A stretch of DNA of 64,000 bases from Rhabdornis inornatus (lineage: Eukaryota; Chordata; Aves; Passeriformes; Rhabdornithidae), in NCBI GenBank assembly GCA_013397075.1, contig VWZS01009934.1, positions 1,240,001-1,304,000 of the forward strand. The letters are read 5' to 3'. Shown here piece by piece: positions 12,091 to 26,493 of this stretch; the stretch's first letter is position 1, and every line of letters begins with the position of its first letter. The notes below the pieces were generated by a model. The model ran no database searches. It had not been told where the DNA came from and saw only the letters and a list, made by a program, of their open reading frames with translations. The position numbers and the translations under genes are program-made.

Positions 12091-15000
12091 GCAGTTTTTG
12101 ACTGCTGTGATTTAAAGTTCTTTTTCTGCTGACAAACTTGAAGTTATAAAGCCCTGAGTAAAGGCTCTTAACATCTTAGTAAGAAGGAATGCAATACTCT
12201 TCAACAAGTTCCACAGAAGATTTTAAAGAAAGATACATGCCTTAGAAAACTGAAAAGGAAACCAAACCAAACCAAACCAACAATCCTTAAAGAAGCAACA
12301 CTGTATTTTCTTTGGAAAGGAGTCTCAAGATAAACCTCTAACAAAAAATAACCTGCTTCCAAACATTGGCCTCTCCAAACGACTGTGCCAAAACAAATAT
12401 CCTTTATATCTCTAAATCATTATTGTACAGTAACAGGAATTGTACAGGTATTTTAATGCATAGGATTAGGGAACCAGTGGATATGGTCATTTTAGTTTGG
12501 ATACTGGGATATTGATCTTTTTACTTGTATATCACTATTTCAAACTCTCCCTGGAAATAGAAGCCGAGGTGTGATTCCTTGCCTTCTGGCCAGGCAAGAG
12601 TATGAAAATATTCCCTGACCACCTCTCTGACTTTGTATCACATTCAGAGCTTTTAGGAGTATATTCATTTTCTTTTTCTTTTAGGGAGCAGTGTCATAGG
12701 GCCTCACTCTTCCATCCATATTTTTGAGATAGGACCCAGCACACGGCATCATCTCCTCTCAGCACACGGCATCGTAGCTCTCTTTGCTACCTTGCCCTTT
12801 CCATCTTCTGACAGCACTCTGGGAACGCAAGTAAAGCTTTTTCTTACTCCTCTTTTATCTTCCTGCAAACTCCTCTGCCCATCACAATCTCACAATGTTT
12901 CTCTGTGACCCCACAGAGCAGTGTCCACCTCTCTGCTTTCCTACCTGTTTTTATCCCCATGTCTTGCTTACAGCTTCTGAGTGTTACAGGTGAATGGAGA
13001 AGGAGTCAGCCCAGTGCAGGGCTGTCCATCATCCTCACTTCTTGTCTGTACCATGAGCCTGGAAAGTTTTTGAGGAAGGTTTTCTAACCAGAAATATTTT
13101 GAACATTGTTGTGTTTGTTTCACATTTTGAAAGGAAGGATGGAGGTGGCTTTTGGGTCTTGAAGTTCATGATCACATTTCAAAAGCCCTGCTGATAGTTA
13201 GGAATATAATTAGATTGTTTCAAAATTTTACATATTTAGGAAAGCTTTTTCCAATAAATTCCAATAGAGTATTGGAATCTGCTGAGAACTACAAATCTAC
13301 AAATAAAGGAAGATGGTGAAAAACATAAAGTACACACTTTTACAAAGAAAAAGCAAAATAAAATTAATGGTAATCTAAAGCATTCAGGTCTTGTTTTTCA
13401 GATGATTGATTTACAGCCCCACAATTTTTATTCTTTTTTTTAAGAACAATAAATATTCTAAACAAGAGATTTATAATAACTTGCTAGGCCATCTGGAGGG
13501 TGGTTTGCCCATGTACAAAATTGCCAAAGTGCTCATTTACATAAATGAACCAGTTGAGCAATAGTCTGTCTAGAAAGATCAGTATTTTTTTGTTTTACTA
13601 CCATCAGATCATCTCAGAAAAAAAAAATGCCCCAAAAGTTCAAGAAAGACAAACAACTGTCAAATACAAAGAAATTGTCCAGATAGAGAAAGAAAGAAAA
13701 ATCTTTTGAGAGAAAACTAGCGCTCTTCAGGCAATAAGATCTCTGTTTTTCTGAAACACATTTAAAGGAAGATTTTTTTAAAATGGAATTTGAGTAGAAA
13801 AGAAATATGTAAGAGAAAGTTTGAAGAAAAATGAGCATTTCTACAGTTATAGTTTGAGGTTAATACATCAGTATGCCACTGTCATTAAATAGCACTCCAG
13901 ATCTTTTCCTGGCTCTGATCCCAGCAATTAAAGAGATACTAGAATGAAATAGACAGATGATGTGCCAGAATTCTGACTGGCTTTAAAAACGGAGGAATTG
14001 TACCCTTTGGTAAATGATAGTGATTGTAATCTCATGAAGAGCCAGAAATCAGAGAGGCTTGTGGCATAGCTGAGACCATCTGAACCCTGAGGAAATATTT
14101 AAAGGGAAATTAAAATGCAACATCTAGTGCTCCAGTTCTAAGCAAAGCCCCATTCTCCTGGGTATTTGGCTTACAGAGGAGGAAAACTTTCTAATTATGA
14201 CATATACAGGTTTGTTGGACAAGAAAATTTGGACAGAATTCTGCATACTTTTGGACTCATCTTGAATGCCCTCAGCCCCCTGAAAAATAGAAAAGGAATA
14301 AGATAGGAACCATGGAGCCAAGTAAAGAGTATGAGCATTTCAAGTGAGAACCTGCTGACATTCCCCCCAAACCCATACAGGATGCAATATCATAAACACG
14401 CATGATCATCTTGAATTATAGATGGTGTTTTCACTTTATGTAAACTTCGTTTATATAAAGCACAACAACCCCCATCCTGCACTTGCCATACCCCAAAATC
14501 AGACAGTCCTTCAGTTTTAATAAGTCATAAAGACCCACTTAGCAGCAAAAAGAGTCAGCCAAAACCTAGCTGGGGTATAGCATAACTCTTCTCTTGCTGT
14601 TTTAGTTGTGTCCCATCAGGGATACCAAGCAAGCAGAATCAAGCTGTTGTTTTCATCACAATATATTTTTCTCATGAGACAATATCCTTTGAGATAAGAA
14701 CCTGACAGGTAAAATTACTTAATATATCACCATAAATCTTCCCTGTTTTTTTTCTTCTATAACCCTCAATTATGAAGTAATGAATGCTTGCATAAGACAC
14801 AGTACATTTTTCAAGACTAAATTTAAGTCTCTTGGCTTGTAATGTTTCACAAAGTCTGACACTTTCTTTTCAGCAAGCAGGTTAATAATCACACAATAAA
14901 GCAATTTTTTATTATAAAGTTATGATAATATATTGATTTTCCATGAAAATTATAAGTGTCTGTAGCATCTCTTCACTGACAAAAAATAACACTGGGCACA

Positions 15001-17808
15001 TGCTGATTGATTCACTTCAGATTAAATCATATTTATCTCATTTAGATTAGATGAAAAGGGAACTGATGTTGGTTCAGTCCATTACAGAAAATGAAATTCA
15101 CAACACATAAGGTAAGTATCTACTTTAAAAAGTGTTTTTATTTTATTTATAGAGAGATAGAGTATCACAGTGATTAAATTAATGGTTTCAAGGCAGTGAT
15201 GAGTAAGCTTCATCATACCGCTTAAATTTCTGAGACTTTTGCAGATCTTCTCTAAAACGTTGCCCAAATTCATGTTATGTTAGCATGCCATGAATCTGAT
15301 GATTTCTTACTGGAGAAGCCATAAATAAACTAAAGTACTTCTGCCTCCCTGGGTGTTCTGGCTCTCTGCAGAGGTGAAAAGTTCCTCAGGAAGCCATCAG
15401 CAGGAGGAAAAGAATAATTTCAGGAAGTTCAGCCTGGTTACAGAAAAAGAAATCTGAGATCTTGCTTAAAATTGCATGATGCTTTCTGCACACAGAGTTT
15501 CCCCTAAAGCACATGTCCCATTCCTAGGGATGACTGACATGAACAATGTGTCAAGGATATCGTTGTGTTTAATCTTGTCATTCAAAAATGATAGATGTCT
15601 TTCTGATAAATAATTTTCATCCTGTAAAATCTCATCTTGCAGGACTGTCCAAACTATTAAAATCATCAGATACCAGCAGAAGCTAGTATTTAAAATAAAA
15701 TAAAAAATAAAATAATTTTAAAAATCTATTTGCAAGACAATTGTTTGTGAGGTTTAACTATTTTTACTGACAGTTTTTTATGCTTTTTGAGATGACCGCT
15801 TGCTGTACCTTTATGTATGCACAGATCTCTTTTGCTAAATTGTCACTTGCTCTGCCCTCGGATTATGGAAATCAAATGGCACCTCTCCATCTGTTGTAAA
15901 TTGCTATTTGTAGATCTTTGGGTGCACCAGTATAGTAAAAGCAAACAATTATCTCACTTGGTGCAGATTAAGAGTTGTAACATTCTATCAGTGCCTCTAA
16001 TAATTACAATGTATGGAATTGTTTATGTTTGCATCTCCAGCAGTTTGCCTGTGTAAGACAGGACCTGCCTTTCACCATTTGTGTGTTCAAGTCATGGGCT
16101 GTTTAAGAAGTAAGAAGATTGTGGATGTTCTCATCTGAATAACTTCTTAATAGCTTCATAAGGTTTCACTGCCTCAGTTGCTCAGCAAAGCCCTGTTACA
16201 AAAACTGCACAGCAGATGCAGCCTCTGAGCGAACTCTACCCTGTGATCACTTTGTCTGTTCCTACTGGGAGAACAACAGACTTTGAAAAAACCATGCCTT
16301 GTGATGGGACTTCATCCAGGGAATGGTCACTGAGAACTTGGAAATAAGTTTTCACTCAGCATTAAGAGGTTCTTGAAAACCCCCAGGAAGGGAAAGGGAT
16401 ATGTTTTGTAGTCACTGGATAGAACCCACCATTGGTAAAAGTGTGAAGAACTCCCTGAAAATCTCTGAATTTCTGAAAATGTCACATAGAAATTACTTAT
16501 TATTATGCACTGTAAGTAGGTGCTATGTGTAACAGTTATGCAAATGTGTCTAAGAGCAATAGGACAGTCATGCAATGTTTCTAAAGCCTTATAGAGGAAT
16601 TCCAAGCAGGAAAAAGGAAAATCAAATGTCTGTCATCTGCAGATCTGAAATTCATATAAGCAAAAATTCCAGGCTTCAAAAAAATTAATTAGTTACCTGG
16701 TATTCAGCTAGGAGATGAAAAAAATTACCATTTTAAATTCAGGATTGCTCTATTGGTAGATTAGAATATATGTTTGAGGAATGTTTTCCAAATTCTTTTC
16801 CTTAAATACTGACCATAGGATGTGTACAAAAATGCACAGGAGTCTGATTATCTGCATTTACATGTTCAGTTAATAATTATTAAATCCATTATTTCAATTT
16901 GCAGTGGATAAAGGACTAATGATTTGTATATGTCGATAATTCTTCATCCAAACAGAGGTTTATATGTGCATTTTGGCTAGAAAGCAAGCCAATGCAGTCA
17001 AAGAATTTTAATGCCCCCTGTGCAATTAACAGCTTCTCTGATTATTTTGATCATGTAAAACATTCCTTTGCATACAATTTTGTATTTGAGTCAAGATGTA
17101 CAGTAGGGAACACTCGGGACATCCTTAGCTGGCATAAATCACAGCAACTTTACTGATTTCTTGCCTTTTTTTATAAGCTGAAGTATTAGACAATTTTTTC
17201 TCCCATGTCTGTTGTACCGAGCTGTAGAGCCATGCTGATATCTTTGCCTGAATTGTCTGTGCAGAAGCTTGCTAGTTTATCTGAAGGTTAGTAGTGAGAG
17301 ACTGTAACTTTTTTTTTGTTATTTCCATAGGAAGTGAAGAGGACAGGTTTTACTTCAGCCGGAATAATAAAGATGAAACGAGAAAATGTAACTAAAGCCC
17401 CATGAAAGCTGACACATTTAATTTGCATTTTAAGGGAAATGTAGTGCTGCTTTTGATAATGCAATCATTTAAGCATGTGCTTAGCTTCGAAATTAATCAG
17501 ACCAGAGAATGTGGCAGAGTTTATATACATGTTTAAGTGCCTCACTAAATCAGAAACCTCATCCTCACCACACGGTTAGACAAATCTAACTTTTTTTTCT
17601 TCAGGAACCACATAAAGCCAGGTTTGGATTTATATAACTGTATTTATTATTAATATACACTTACTGGATTCCTTATACAACATTGCACTGTCTAGGTCTG
17701 GATTTCCTGCTTTAGATATATATTGTCACAACACTTGTGCCAGCTTTTTGATTACCAGAAAAAAATTATGTTGGAATAATGAAGAGCTGAAGACTAACCA
17801 TTTTACAC
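12091..17808. other. Long non-coding AT-rich stretch
   Basis: No supported gene was found. An (ACCAA)n-like run sits at about 12260-12283. A 14-bp unit CAGCACACGGCATC is directly repeated at 12737-12750 and 12760-12773. A short AAAAT-type run is at about 15693-15715. The 16.85-17.1 kb part has several TAAT and TTTGCAT motifs but nothing decisive. A/T homopolymers are frequent. Confidence 0.6.
12737..12773 (+). repeat. 14-bp direct repeat, 23-bp spacing
   Basis: CAGCACACGGCATC occurs twice, at 12737-12750 and 12760-12773, separated by a 9-base pyrimidine-rich spacer. It looks like a small local duplication. Confidence 0.7.
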
Positions 17809-17849
17809 TATATATATATATATATGTATATTTACATGCACACACACAC
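17809..17849 (+). repeat. (TA)n followed by (CA)n microsatellite
   Basis: About eight TA units, an interrupted stretch, then about six CA units. This is a compound dinucleotide repeat with no evident function. Confidence 0.85.
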
Positions 17850-20800
17850 TCCTTTCCTTTCTTTCTCCTCTGCTGTTATGCTGCTCATCCTAATCATTGA
17901 TACACCAAGGTAAGGATTCAATTTAGAGCCAAGCAGGATGATGCAGACTCAGTCTGTAATCAAATCCACACTACCCACTGCTGTTTTATTATTACATGTT
18001 ATTTTCACCTTCATTTTCATGCATAATGTAGCTAAAAATGTTAACACATTTTATTTATTTTAATATGAGATGAGAGTTCAGCAAAAGTTTAGAATTCTCT
18101 GCACAAAAGAGTGCTTGGAATTAGTGAACTTTGGCAGAAGTTGAGGGACTTGATAAGCTTTCTGCAAAATAAACACTATTTTCCTTTTGATGGAAATAAT
18201 GAAGCATGAAAGTATCAGGATCCATTTAGCTATCCTGGCAAGTCTTCTTTCTTAGTAGGGAATATGTTCTGCTACCCTCTTCAAATATATGAATAATTTT
18301 CTCCTAGGCAAAAATTGACACACCAGCTCCTGTTAGTTTGAATGGATAATGACATTGATATGGGACTTGAAACAGACCTAGGGCCCTTGGTGATATACTC
18401 TTTTTTTAAAAACATATTTGTATTTTTGCCAATACACTTTAGCTAGTCCTGAGGATTGCAAGCTATGATGAGGAAAGATGCCTCAATGACTGAGAATTAA
18501 TTTGGTAGTTAGGAGACATGTTCTCTTACCTATTTTCCTGCCATGGGCTTTAGAGCAGAGATTCAGATGTGTAAAAGCAGTCATCTGCTGCCAGTGCAGA
18601 TATCCTGGCTTCTAGCTGTTGATGCAGAAGAGCACAGGTTTCCTGTGGGTGCTGTGTTATCATTGGCTACCTGGTGGATTTGTTTTGGACATAGTAGTGT
18701 TTCTATACATGTATGAGACATCCCAAATCTGTCCCTCAGCTGACTTGAGCAATTATTAGAAGTCATACAGGGAGGTCATTGTTTAGCAGACTTGCAAAAG
18801 CCAAAAGCTGTCTGCGTCCATGGTACTGCTAAGAAATGCTTGAACAATATTACATACATCTTTGGGTATCGTAAATACCCAAGTATCCCTTTAAAAATGG
18901 AAGTTGCTCTGCATGTAGGTATTTATAAGATGCAAGGAAACAGGGGCAGAAGCATGGACCCAGGCTGGTATCTCTACAAGGTGGTCTTGAACAGCAGCTT
19001 AGACTGGTGGGCACTGGTATGTCCCCAGAGTGCATCACAATGCCGTGTTTTTTTGGCACAGATTACTGGCTGATGGAGGGAGAGTCCTTCTCTTACAAGG
19101 AGATGTTGTGAGAGTTAGGCTCTCTAGGATATAGAGAACAGGAAAAACATTTTCAAAATAGACTTTCAAAATTCTTCCTTTCCACTATGTCTCAATTATA
19201 GCATTTCCAGTAAGGGCCTCAGTTACTTTATAAATTGTGTATGGAAAGAATATTTTTTCTCAATGTACAGAGGAGAGATTCCTGGTCTATGCTCATTAAT
19301 CTCTATCAATGCAAGAAGCAACTGAGGAATTATTTTCAAATGTTTTGTAATATTTAAAGTAACTTGCATGGAAAAATGTGGTGTTTTTCTTGCTTCATAT
19401 AAAGAGCAATGTGTTTTGCCTTTGTGACTTTTATCGTGGTTGCCCTAGATTTCTGTTATAGAAGTGAAAGGAATGATTCATGTTCTCTCCCTTTAATTTA
19501 AGCAACATGATATTTGGCCTTAATTATTCTCTTAAATATGTTAAAAAAGTATATGTTGAGAGTTTGATAAAATTTCATATTATGATAGGCTGAAGCAGCA
19601 AAACAAAGCCAGAATTACGTAGAGCATGACCTTTCCTTGTATGATGTCTCCTTGTATAAAAATAAGTCTCATCAGACTGTGATTTAGATGCCAAGCCAAA
19701 GGATGGTAACTGTAATTAGAGGCTTAAAATGGCAAGATGAAATATCCTTATGTTAAATCTAAAATGAAGCTTTAAAAAAATCAGGCAAATGTTAGATTTT
19801 TTTTTTCCACTTTATATAGTACCCAACCAACTTACTTATTATTATTTGTCAGTCCTGCAGCATCTTGTATTATGGAAATATCCTCATTAGTAGTATTCTG
19901 AGTAGAATAATTGGGGCATTATGATTTTTTATTATCTTCTTTAGAACCAGGAAAATTACTTCTGTGCATTTAAAATGTACAGGGAAAACATACAGACACA
20001 AAAAAGCATTATAAGACTTATTTATATGATGTTTGAAAATCTGGGAGAAATCATCTTACTTGCTGCGAGATTTTGAGGGAAAGTAGAGCAGAGAATGCAG
20101 TTTCATTAATTCTGTGTTGGTACAGATTGTTTTAATTTCATACCATTTCTATGTCATTGTACACTTTATTATGAACTGGTACCTTGAGGATTTTTTGGTA
20201 GCTGCTCAGTTATTGTGTGGTTTGCAATGAAGTTGCTGACACAGCTTTAACAATTCAAGCTTAATTAAATTCAAATGTATGAGTAGCATTATTCTAGCAA
20301 TATGGATAGTCATTTCAGGAATGGGTTTAGGCATTTGTCTTGGAGTAAAGCATGACTAATACCTATAAGCTAGTAGTGGAAAAAAATAGAGGTAAAAATC
20401 TTTTTGACCATGACTGGAGAGTACAAAAATCCTGTAATCTCAGTAATAGCCCTCTGAAAGAATACTGCAAACACAGTTTAAGAAATAAAAAATTCTCTAA
20501 CAAGTACAGTGTTTTGGGAGTAAATGGTGAAATACAAAGAAGAAAGGGAAAAGTCTCCTAAAGAACTAAAAACTTTCCGAAGCAGGGATACAAAATCACT
20601 TTCCACCTCCCAAAGAGAGCAAGGTGCATTTTCAAGCAATACACTGAGATTTAATCAAGCAATTCTTGCTGACTCTAAAGAGATGTCACATGGCTACATT
20701 TCTGAACTCAACTTTGAAAATCTGCCCCATAATGTGATGTAGCAATTATTAAAAACTTCTAATAAGGAATCTGATTTTTTTTATTTTTTCCTCACATAAA

Positions 20801-22736
20801 GCATTGAGACAGTTTAGATACCTATTCATCCTATTTTTTTCACATGCAAGTGTTTAAAGTGATTTCTCTCTGTAAACAGGCCCACCCATCAAATGATATA
20901 TGCAGTTTTACTGGTTTCCAACCATACTGTGATGGTTCATTTGAGTTGCCCCGGAATCTCCATTTCCTCCTTCCCAGCCTCCAGTCTGCCATTTGAACAA
21001 AACACATCCACAGAGAAGATGGGAATAAGAGCACTCCTCCCAGCATGGTGCATCCTTAGATCCATAGATCCTTCACCCGATTTCTCCACCTGTCTCCTTC
21101 CTAACCACATAATTGGCACATAAAGGTCAGGGCTAAATGATGCATTTTCTGATTTCTCCCTTTCTTGCCTCTTCCATCTCTTTCCCATCCCTTGTCTTCC
21201 AATGTTGTTTTAAAATGAAGTATTTTCCTCTTTGCTTTTTATATGGAGTATCAGGAAAGTAAAATAGAATTTTATATACAAGATTGTCCCACCTGTGGAT
21301 TGGCTATAAATGGAAGAAGAAAAGTCTTTTAAAGAGAAACCCTGTCAGGAGCTGAAGACCAAAAAAGACTCATTAACACAACTCTGCTTCCTTTTGAGAA
21401 ATACTTAATAAGTTTAGAACAATCAAATACTGCCAATGGAAGATCTCCTGCTATTTTAATCTGTTGAAAAATAATTTTCTTATGCAAAATTATTCTGCTT
21501 CTTTTTTAGAGACTGTCACTCTCATGATTATAATTCCCCAAGTCAATGTCTGTTATTTATATCCACACTTTACTCCTGCCGAAAAGGCAGAAGCTTAGAT
21601 ATCTGTTCACTGTTTTCTGGAGGCAGAAAGTGAACTGAAAGAACAAAATCAGGAGTTTTGGTAAGGGGGTTTATTCAAAGTAAAATTAATTTTATGTAGA
21701 TGCCTGATATAATTTCCCTAGTATGTAAGCAAGGTTTTCTGGTCAAGAGTAAAGACAATTGCATTTTGCAAGTGTAATTTCTATTTTAATTTCAACAATT
21801 TAATGATTAAATTAAATTAAATTTAAATTTAATTAATATATAATAATTTTCAGGATATTTTTCTTGAGACTTTTTAGGGCTAGACTTTTCATTTCACTGT
21901 TGGACAGCCAGGGTATGTCAGACAGGCATGTGTAATTCAACCCAGCTAGACTTGTTGAGCAAGTGAAGTTCTGGTGTAACTCAACATCCTGCTATTTGGA
22001 AACCAAAAATCTTGCCCAAGTGGCTTCAAGCCAGCGTGCTGTACCTCATATCCACTCTCCTTATTCTTCCATCTTCCTTCTTGCTTTTCTCTTTCTTTTG
22101 GCACCAGAGGTGGAGTGACAGATAATCACAAGATGATGTTGCACAGCATCTGCCAGTATTTCATGCCATGAAACTCTCCCTGTTGACCACCTGTCCCAGA
22201 ATATGTTCTTGTTCATGTGACTAAGGGCTTCTGCAAAATGTTAGCTGGTGAATCCAAACTATATTGAGTACCTGATACTGCATTCTGCCATTCTGCTGGC
22301 TGTTATGGCTTCAATAAATTGTAGTTTAAAAAAAATAAAAAGCAAACAACCAAACCCAGAGAGAAAAATTTGAAGAAAAAGGAAAAAGGACAAATAATAA
22401 ATTAGCCATTAAATCATTTTCATCAGACAAAATATTTCTTTTAAGTTTTTATATAATTTCAATGATGCAAAGCTAAACACCAAATTCATTTTAGGCAAAT
22501 GCAACAGAAATTTAGAATAATCTTTATTCTTGTGCAGCAAAGAAGAAAAATGGCCTGCTGTGTTATGTTGACCCTAATTTTAGTTTGGATCAGACATATG
22601 CACAGTGCTAAATTTCCTGGTGCAGCTGAAATCTAAATACTTAGGTCCCCTTTCTGGTTTCAGACCTTGGAAACAACCCAATACAGCAGATAACTTCTGC
22701 TTTTTAGTTTGTGCTCCAGACATTTCTTGTTGTACC
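17850..22736. other. Long non-coding stretch with one weak pseudogene-like patch
   Basis: No supported gene was found. At 20352-20742 two overlapping plus-strand frames with lysine/serine-rich, protein-like composition follow each other in different phases; see the findings. An AAATT-rich palindromic tract lies at about 21800-21845. A small hairpin (TTGGGTAT, 5-base loop, ATACCCAA) is at 18862-18882. Confidence 0.55.
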
Positions 22737-23575
22737 TGTGCATTGAGTTTGCATGGCAAGGTTTTAGTTCAGGGGGAGCTGCAGAGGTGGTTTCCATAAG
22801 AGGATGCTGGAAGCTTTCCCTATGTCTGACAGAGCCAGAACAGACCTGTCGCTGGCCAAGCACCTCTGAGATAGCAGATTGCTCTGTTAGGAGGCAAAAA
22901 ACCATGTGACAGAGAGAAGAATGGAAATATGCAAAAGAAACAACTCTGGAGACACCAAGGTCAGTAAAGAAGGAGGTGGAGGTCCAGGCTCTGGAGCAGA
23001 GATTCCCCTACAGCTTGTGGTGCAAACCATGGTAAGGCTGCTGTGACCCTGCAACCCGTGGAGATCCAGAGAGGAGCAGGAATCCGCCTGTAGCCTGTGG
23101 AGGACCCCATGCTGCAACATGTGGATGCCCTAAAGAAGGCTGTGACCCTATGGGAAGCTGGCACTGGAGCCAGGTCCTGGCAGGACCTGTGGCGCTGTGG
23201 AGCAAGAACCCCAGGTAGGAGCAGGTTTGCTGACAGGACTTGTGACCCTGTTGGGGACCCACTGTGGAGCAGTCTGTTCCTGAAGGACTGTGTCCTTTGG
23301 GAACAATGCAGGCTGGAGCAGTTCATGAAGAGCTGTTGCCCATGGGAAAGACTCATATCAGAGAAATTGAGGGACTGTCTCTTGCAGGAGAGATGCCGTG
23401 CTGAGCAAGGGAAGAGTGTGAGGAATCCTCTCCCTTGAGGAGGAAAGAGTGGCAGAGAAAATATGGGATGAACTGACCACAGCCCCTTATCCTCATCCCT
23501 CTGCACTGCTGGGTTGGGAGTTAGGATATTTGTGAGTGAAGTTAAATCCAGGAAGAAGGGATATGGTAAAGGAGA
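22737..23575 (+). mobile_element. Avian ERV-type LTR, 3'-truncated, tandem-unit body
   Basis: A GC-richer block with sharp contrast to its flanks. It starts near TGTGCATTGAGTTTGCATGG and carries a body of repeated phrases about 50 bases long, each built around CTGGAGCAG plus a GTGACCC or GTGGGA-like segment. For example GGAGCAGT occurs at about 23265 and again 49 bases later. The body ends with the GAGGAATCCTCTCCCTTGAG motif and a GATGAACTGACCAC segment, which I recognise from a common long LTR in bird genomes. In my recollection the full element continues with an AATAAA-bearing 3' part; here that is missing. The promoter-proximal part also looks deleted. Modest frames on both strands are by-products of the repeated units. 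No retroviral gene is present. The exact family name is not assignable by eye. Confidence 0.8.
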
Positions 23576-23814
23576 CTCAGTACAGGAAAGATCAGTGTGC
23601 TGTATATGCTTAAGGACATTAAATTAAATACATAAATATTAATCAAATTAAAGTCAAGGCTGTGGAAAAGCTCTGGCACTGAGCTGTTACGGTTAAGACT
23701 GAATTAGAGCCTCTAATGCAACTCTCTGCCATTGCTCCCTCCGTTTCTGTATATTTCAACTCTTTTTTTGGTGGCAGTGTTCTGTGGCTGATTCTTACCC
23801 AAGGGCAATTTGGA

Positions 23815-23847
<33 letters not shown>

Positions 23848-26493
23848 TTAAAATAGTACTTTTTTTTCTGAATATAAAGAGATAGCTAAACTCAAACTTT
23901 TCCCATTTTAAGAAGAAAAGAAATAGTGTCTCTTTTCTGAGCAGCTTTATAGACAAAACTACTGCATGCTGCAAGATCCCATACAACACATGAAGTGTAA
24001 AAGTCCTTCCAATTCCTTTTCCTAAACGAAATTAATTCTAATCTGCCCCAGTCATGATCCTACTTTTACCTGTGTCTTAGTGCAGTCAGAACAGATCCAG
24101 CAGCAGAAGGCTCACAAATTCCTTTCTCAATCTTAGGCTATTCTAGGATTAAATCACACTGCCTTTATAGAGGTAAGCCCTTGTTCCCAGAAACAATTCT
24201 TAAGCATTCCAATAGGTCTGCTACGTGTGATTAAGGCTTATTGAAACTAATGAGGATTGAACATTTTTTCTTGTAATTGTATTGGTGCTTTAATCCCTTT
24301 TCACTTAATTCTCATACCCCCCTTTTCAGGAGCTCTTCCACTTGTGGGAGATATTCTGAACTTTGAATGGCTTATGTAAGAGGCCACAGGATATTTGGAA
24401 GAGATGCTGTTTTGCTGCATTCCGTGACAAATCACCAATTACTTTCAAAGAGACTAGAATTAAAAATCATAGATATTTGTTTACACAGAACTCCATTGCA
24501 CTTAGCAGACCTTGTAGCCTCCATGAAAACTCTTCAGATTGGTGCACTTGGTTTGCCCTCTCTGAAAGAAGAATATATCCTTCTGACAAGGACATTGATC
24601 TCAGAAATAAATATGCTATGCAGCTTTAACACAGTGGTATTCATTTTAATGACAATCAACTAGAGGCATGCTTTATCTGCATTTACATCCTTCTCAAAGT
24701 GAATTCCAAGTTCTCAACCTGGAAATTTTTGTTGTTGTTGTTTTGGTGAGAGGGGTTGTGTGATTTTCCTTTATTAATTATCTGTTTTCAAGACCACAGT
24801 CTGATCTGTATTTTCCTACTTCCTTCTCAAAACTGTTTTGTGGAATCTCATCAAATGTTACTGAAGTCAGGCATACTTTGGTACATTTGTATTATATCCA
24901 AAAATCTTGGGTTTATATCTCTGAAGGAGATTAATTTGAACTGACCAGCTTTAGGTTTGACAAGTGCTAATATACTTAAACTATCTGCTGTGGTGATCAA
25001 CTCATCCTGGTTTTAAAACCAAGAGTTTCTGTTTCAAATTTGCCATGTCTTTTTATTTATTTTTCTTTCTATGGGCAAAAATAGATTCAATGTATTCACT
25101 TTAAACTTGAAACTATGACATGCAGATTTCAAACCAGCCTTCATAAGTCATATGTACCAACTAAAGTACATTTTATTATATTCTTTTGTTTCTAAAGGTT
25201 ATTACTATCAGTGATTTCTCATTGATGAGATGAAATTAACAATTTATTTTTAAATAACCACATCCTAAATTACTTTGCAGTCCATAGAGCTGTTTCCTAT
25301 ATTAGCTACCACAACTGGGTTTTACAGGGAAAAACACAGCATTCCTGTACTAGGCTTTGTTTGAGGAAGAACTGCTCTCCTCTGCTTAGATGCAGTTTCC
25401 CTGTGAGCACACCCACATACCTCAGGCCTAATTTGGTCCATTTTATGCAAGTAAGAAAAAAAAGGAATAGAAGGAAAAAAAAGAGACTGGGATGACTGCA
25501 TACAGTCCTAGCAATCCAGAAGGCAAATCAGCTGGAGACAGAGAGAGTAGCAGTGTGCCAGCTTCTGAGCCCAACTGAGTCTGACAAGAAATCCCCGTGG
25601 GACTGAGGGAGTCTGTCACTGATAATGACATGGAGCTATTGGCAGTAGAGGCAGCTCTAAGGTGCCTCCTACCTTCCTAGTAACAGCAGGTCTGCTGCTG
25701 AAAGCACTGAGAATCTTCCACATTAGCTCCTATGCAAAATTCAGAGTGTAAGTCAGCAACTTCAGCAGTCATGTCAATTTGGTTTGCACTTTTGAGATTC
25801 TACACAGTTCCCCCTGCACAAGTGTTAGAGTTTTGGGGGTTTTTACAAATGCTGTTAGGACTGATTAAGGTTTTGGTTTCTGATTATGAATATGATGTGT
25901 CATAGCAATTAAATGCAAAATAAGGACACATAAATCATATGCTACAATAAACCTGTCTCTAAGACAGACATCACATGTCAGTTCAGAGATTTGGAGACAA
26001 ACAAATCAGTTGTCAAACGTTAATTGCAATGCTCTCTGAAAATTACTACCTCCATCACCAAAAATAGGAGAATGTAGCCTGTAAATAGCGTATTTATGTT
26101 TTTGTAGATAAGCCATTTTAATTCATTTTGGGATCAGCACAGAAAAGACCTGAGCTATGTCCTATGGCTTTTGTCTAACTCACTAGAAGACCATAAGAAC
26201 AGAAGCTGTTTTTATTCTTTTCTAAATCAATAGATGCTACTTCCTCAAAAAAAAAGGCTGAATTTGGCTTGCTTAATTTATAAAAAATAAATTTATTGAA
26301 CATGACTACGTATTTATATTGCAGTGAAAAAAAAAAACAACAAACCTCTGATTTTGACAGCTTCAAAGTCCAGCACACAAAAACACCTACCCAGTTCTGC
26401 AAAATAGCTCCCATCAGTCTTTGTTGATTGAATAGACCACGATCCCAAGACCACCAAACTCAGAAGAGCAACTTGGCATGATCTTGGAGCATA
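23576..26493. other. Non-coding stretch
   Basis: No supported gene was found. A (CAAAA)n run lies at 23819-23848. The frames around 24363-24663 (plus) and 25443-25631 (minus) lack splice or homology support. The sequence is AT-rich and unremarkable. Confidence 0.6.
23819..23848 (+). repeat. (CAAAA)n simple repeat
   Basis: About five CAAAA units sit within an A-rich run. This is a low-complexity tract of a kind common in bird DNA. Confidence 0.85.

Noticed and set aside
22961..23506. 181-codon minus-strand frame and 113-codon plus-strand frame
   Set aside because: Both lie within the LTR tandem-unit body, whose repeated GC-rich units keep several frames open.
24363..24663. Two overlapping plus-strand frames of 88 and 98 codons
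   Set aside because: Neither has splice context or family resemblance, and they compete in different phases.
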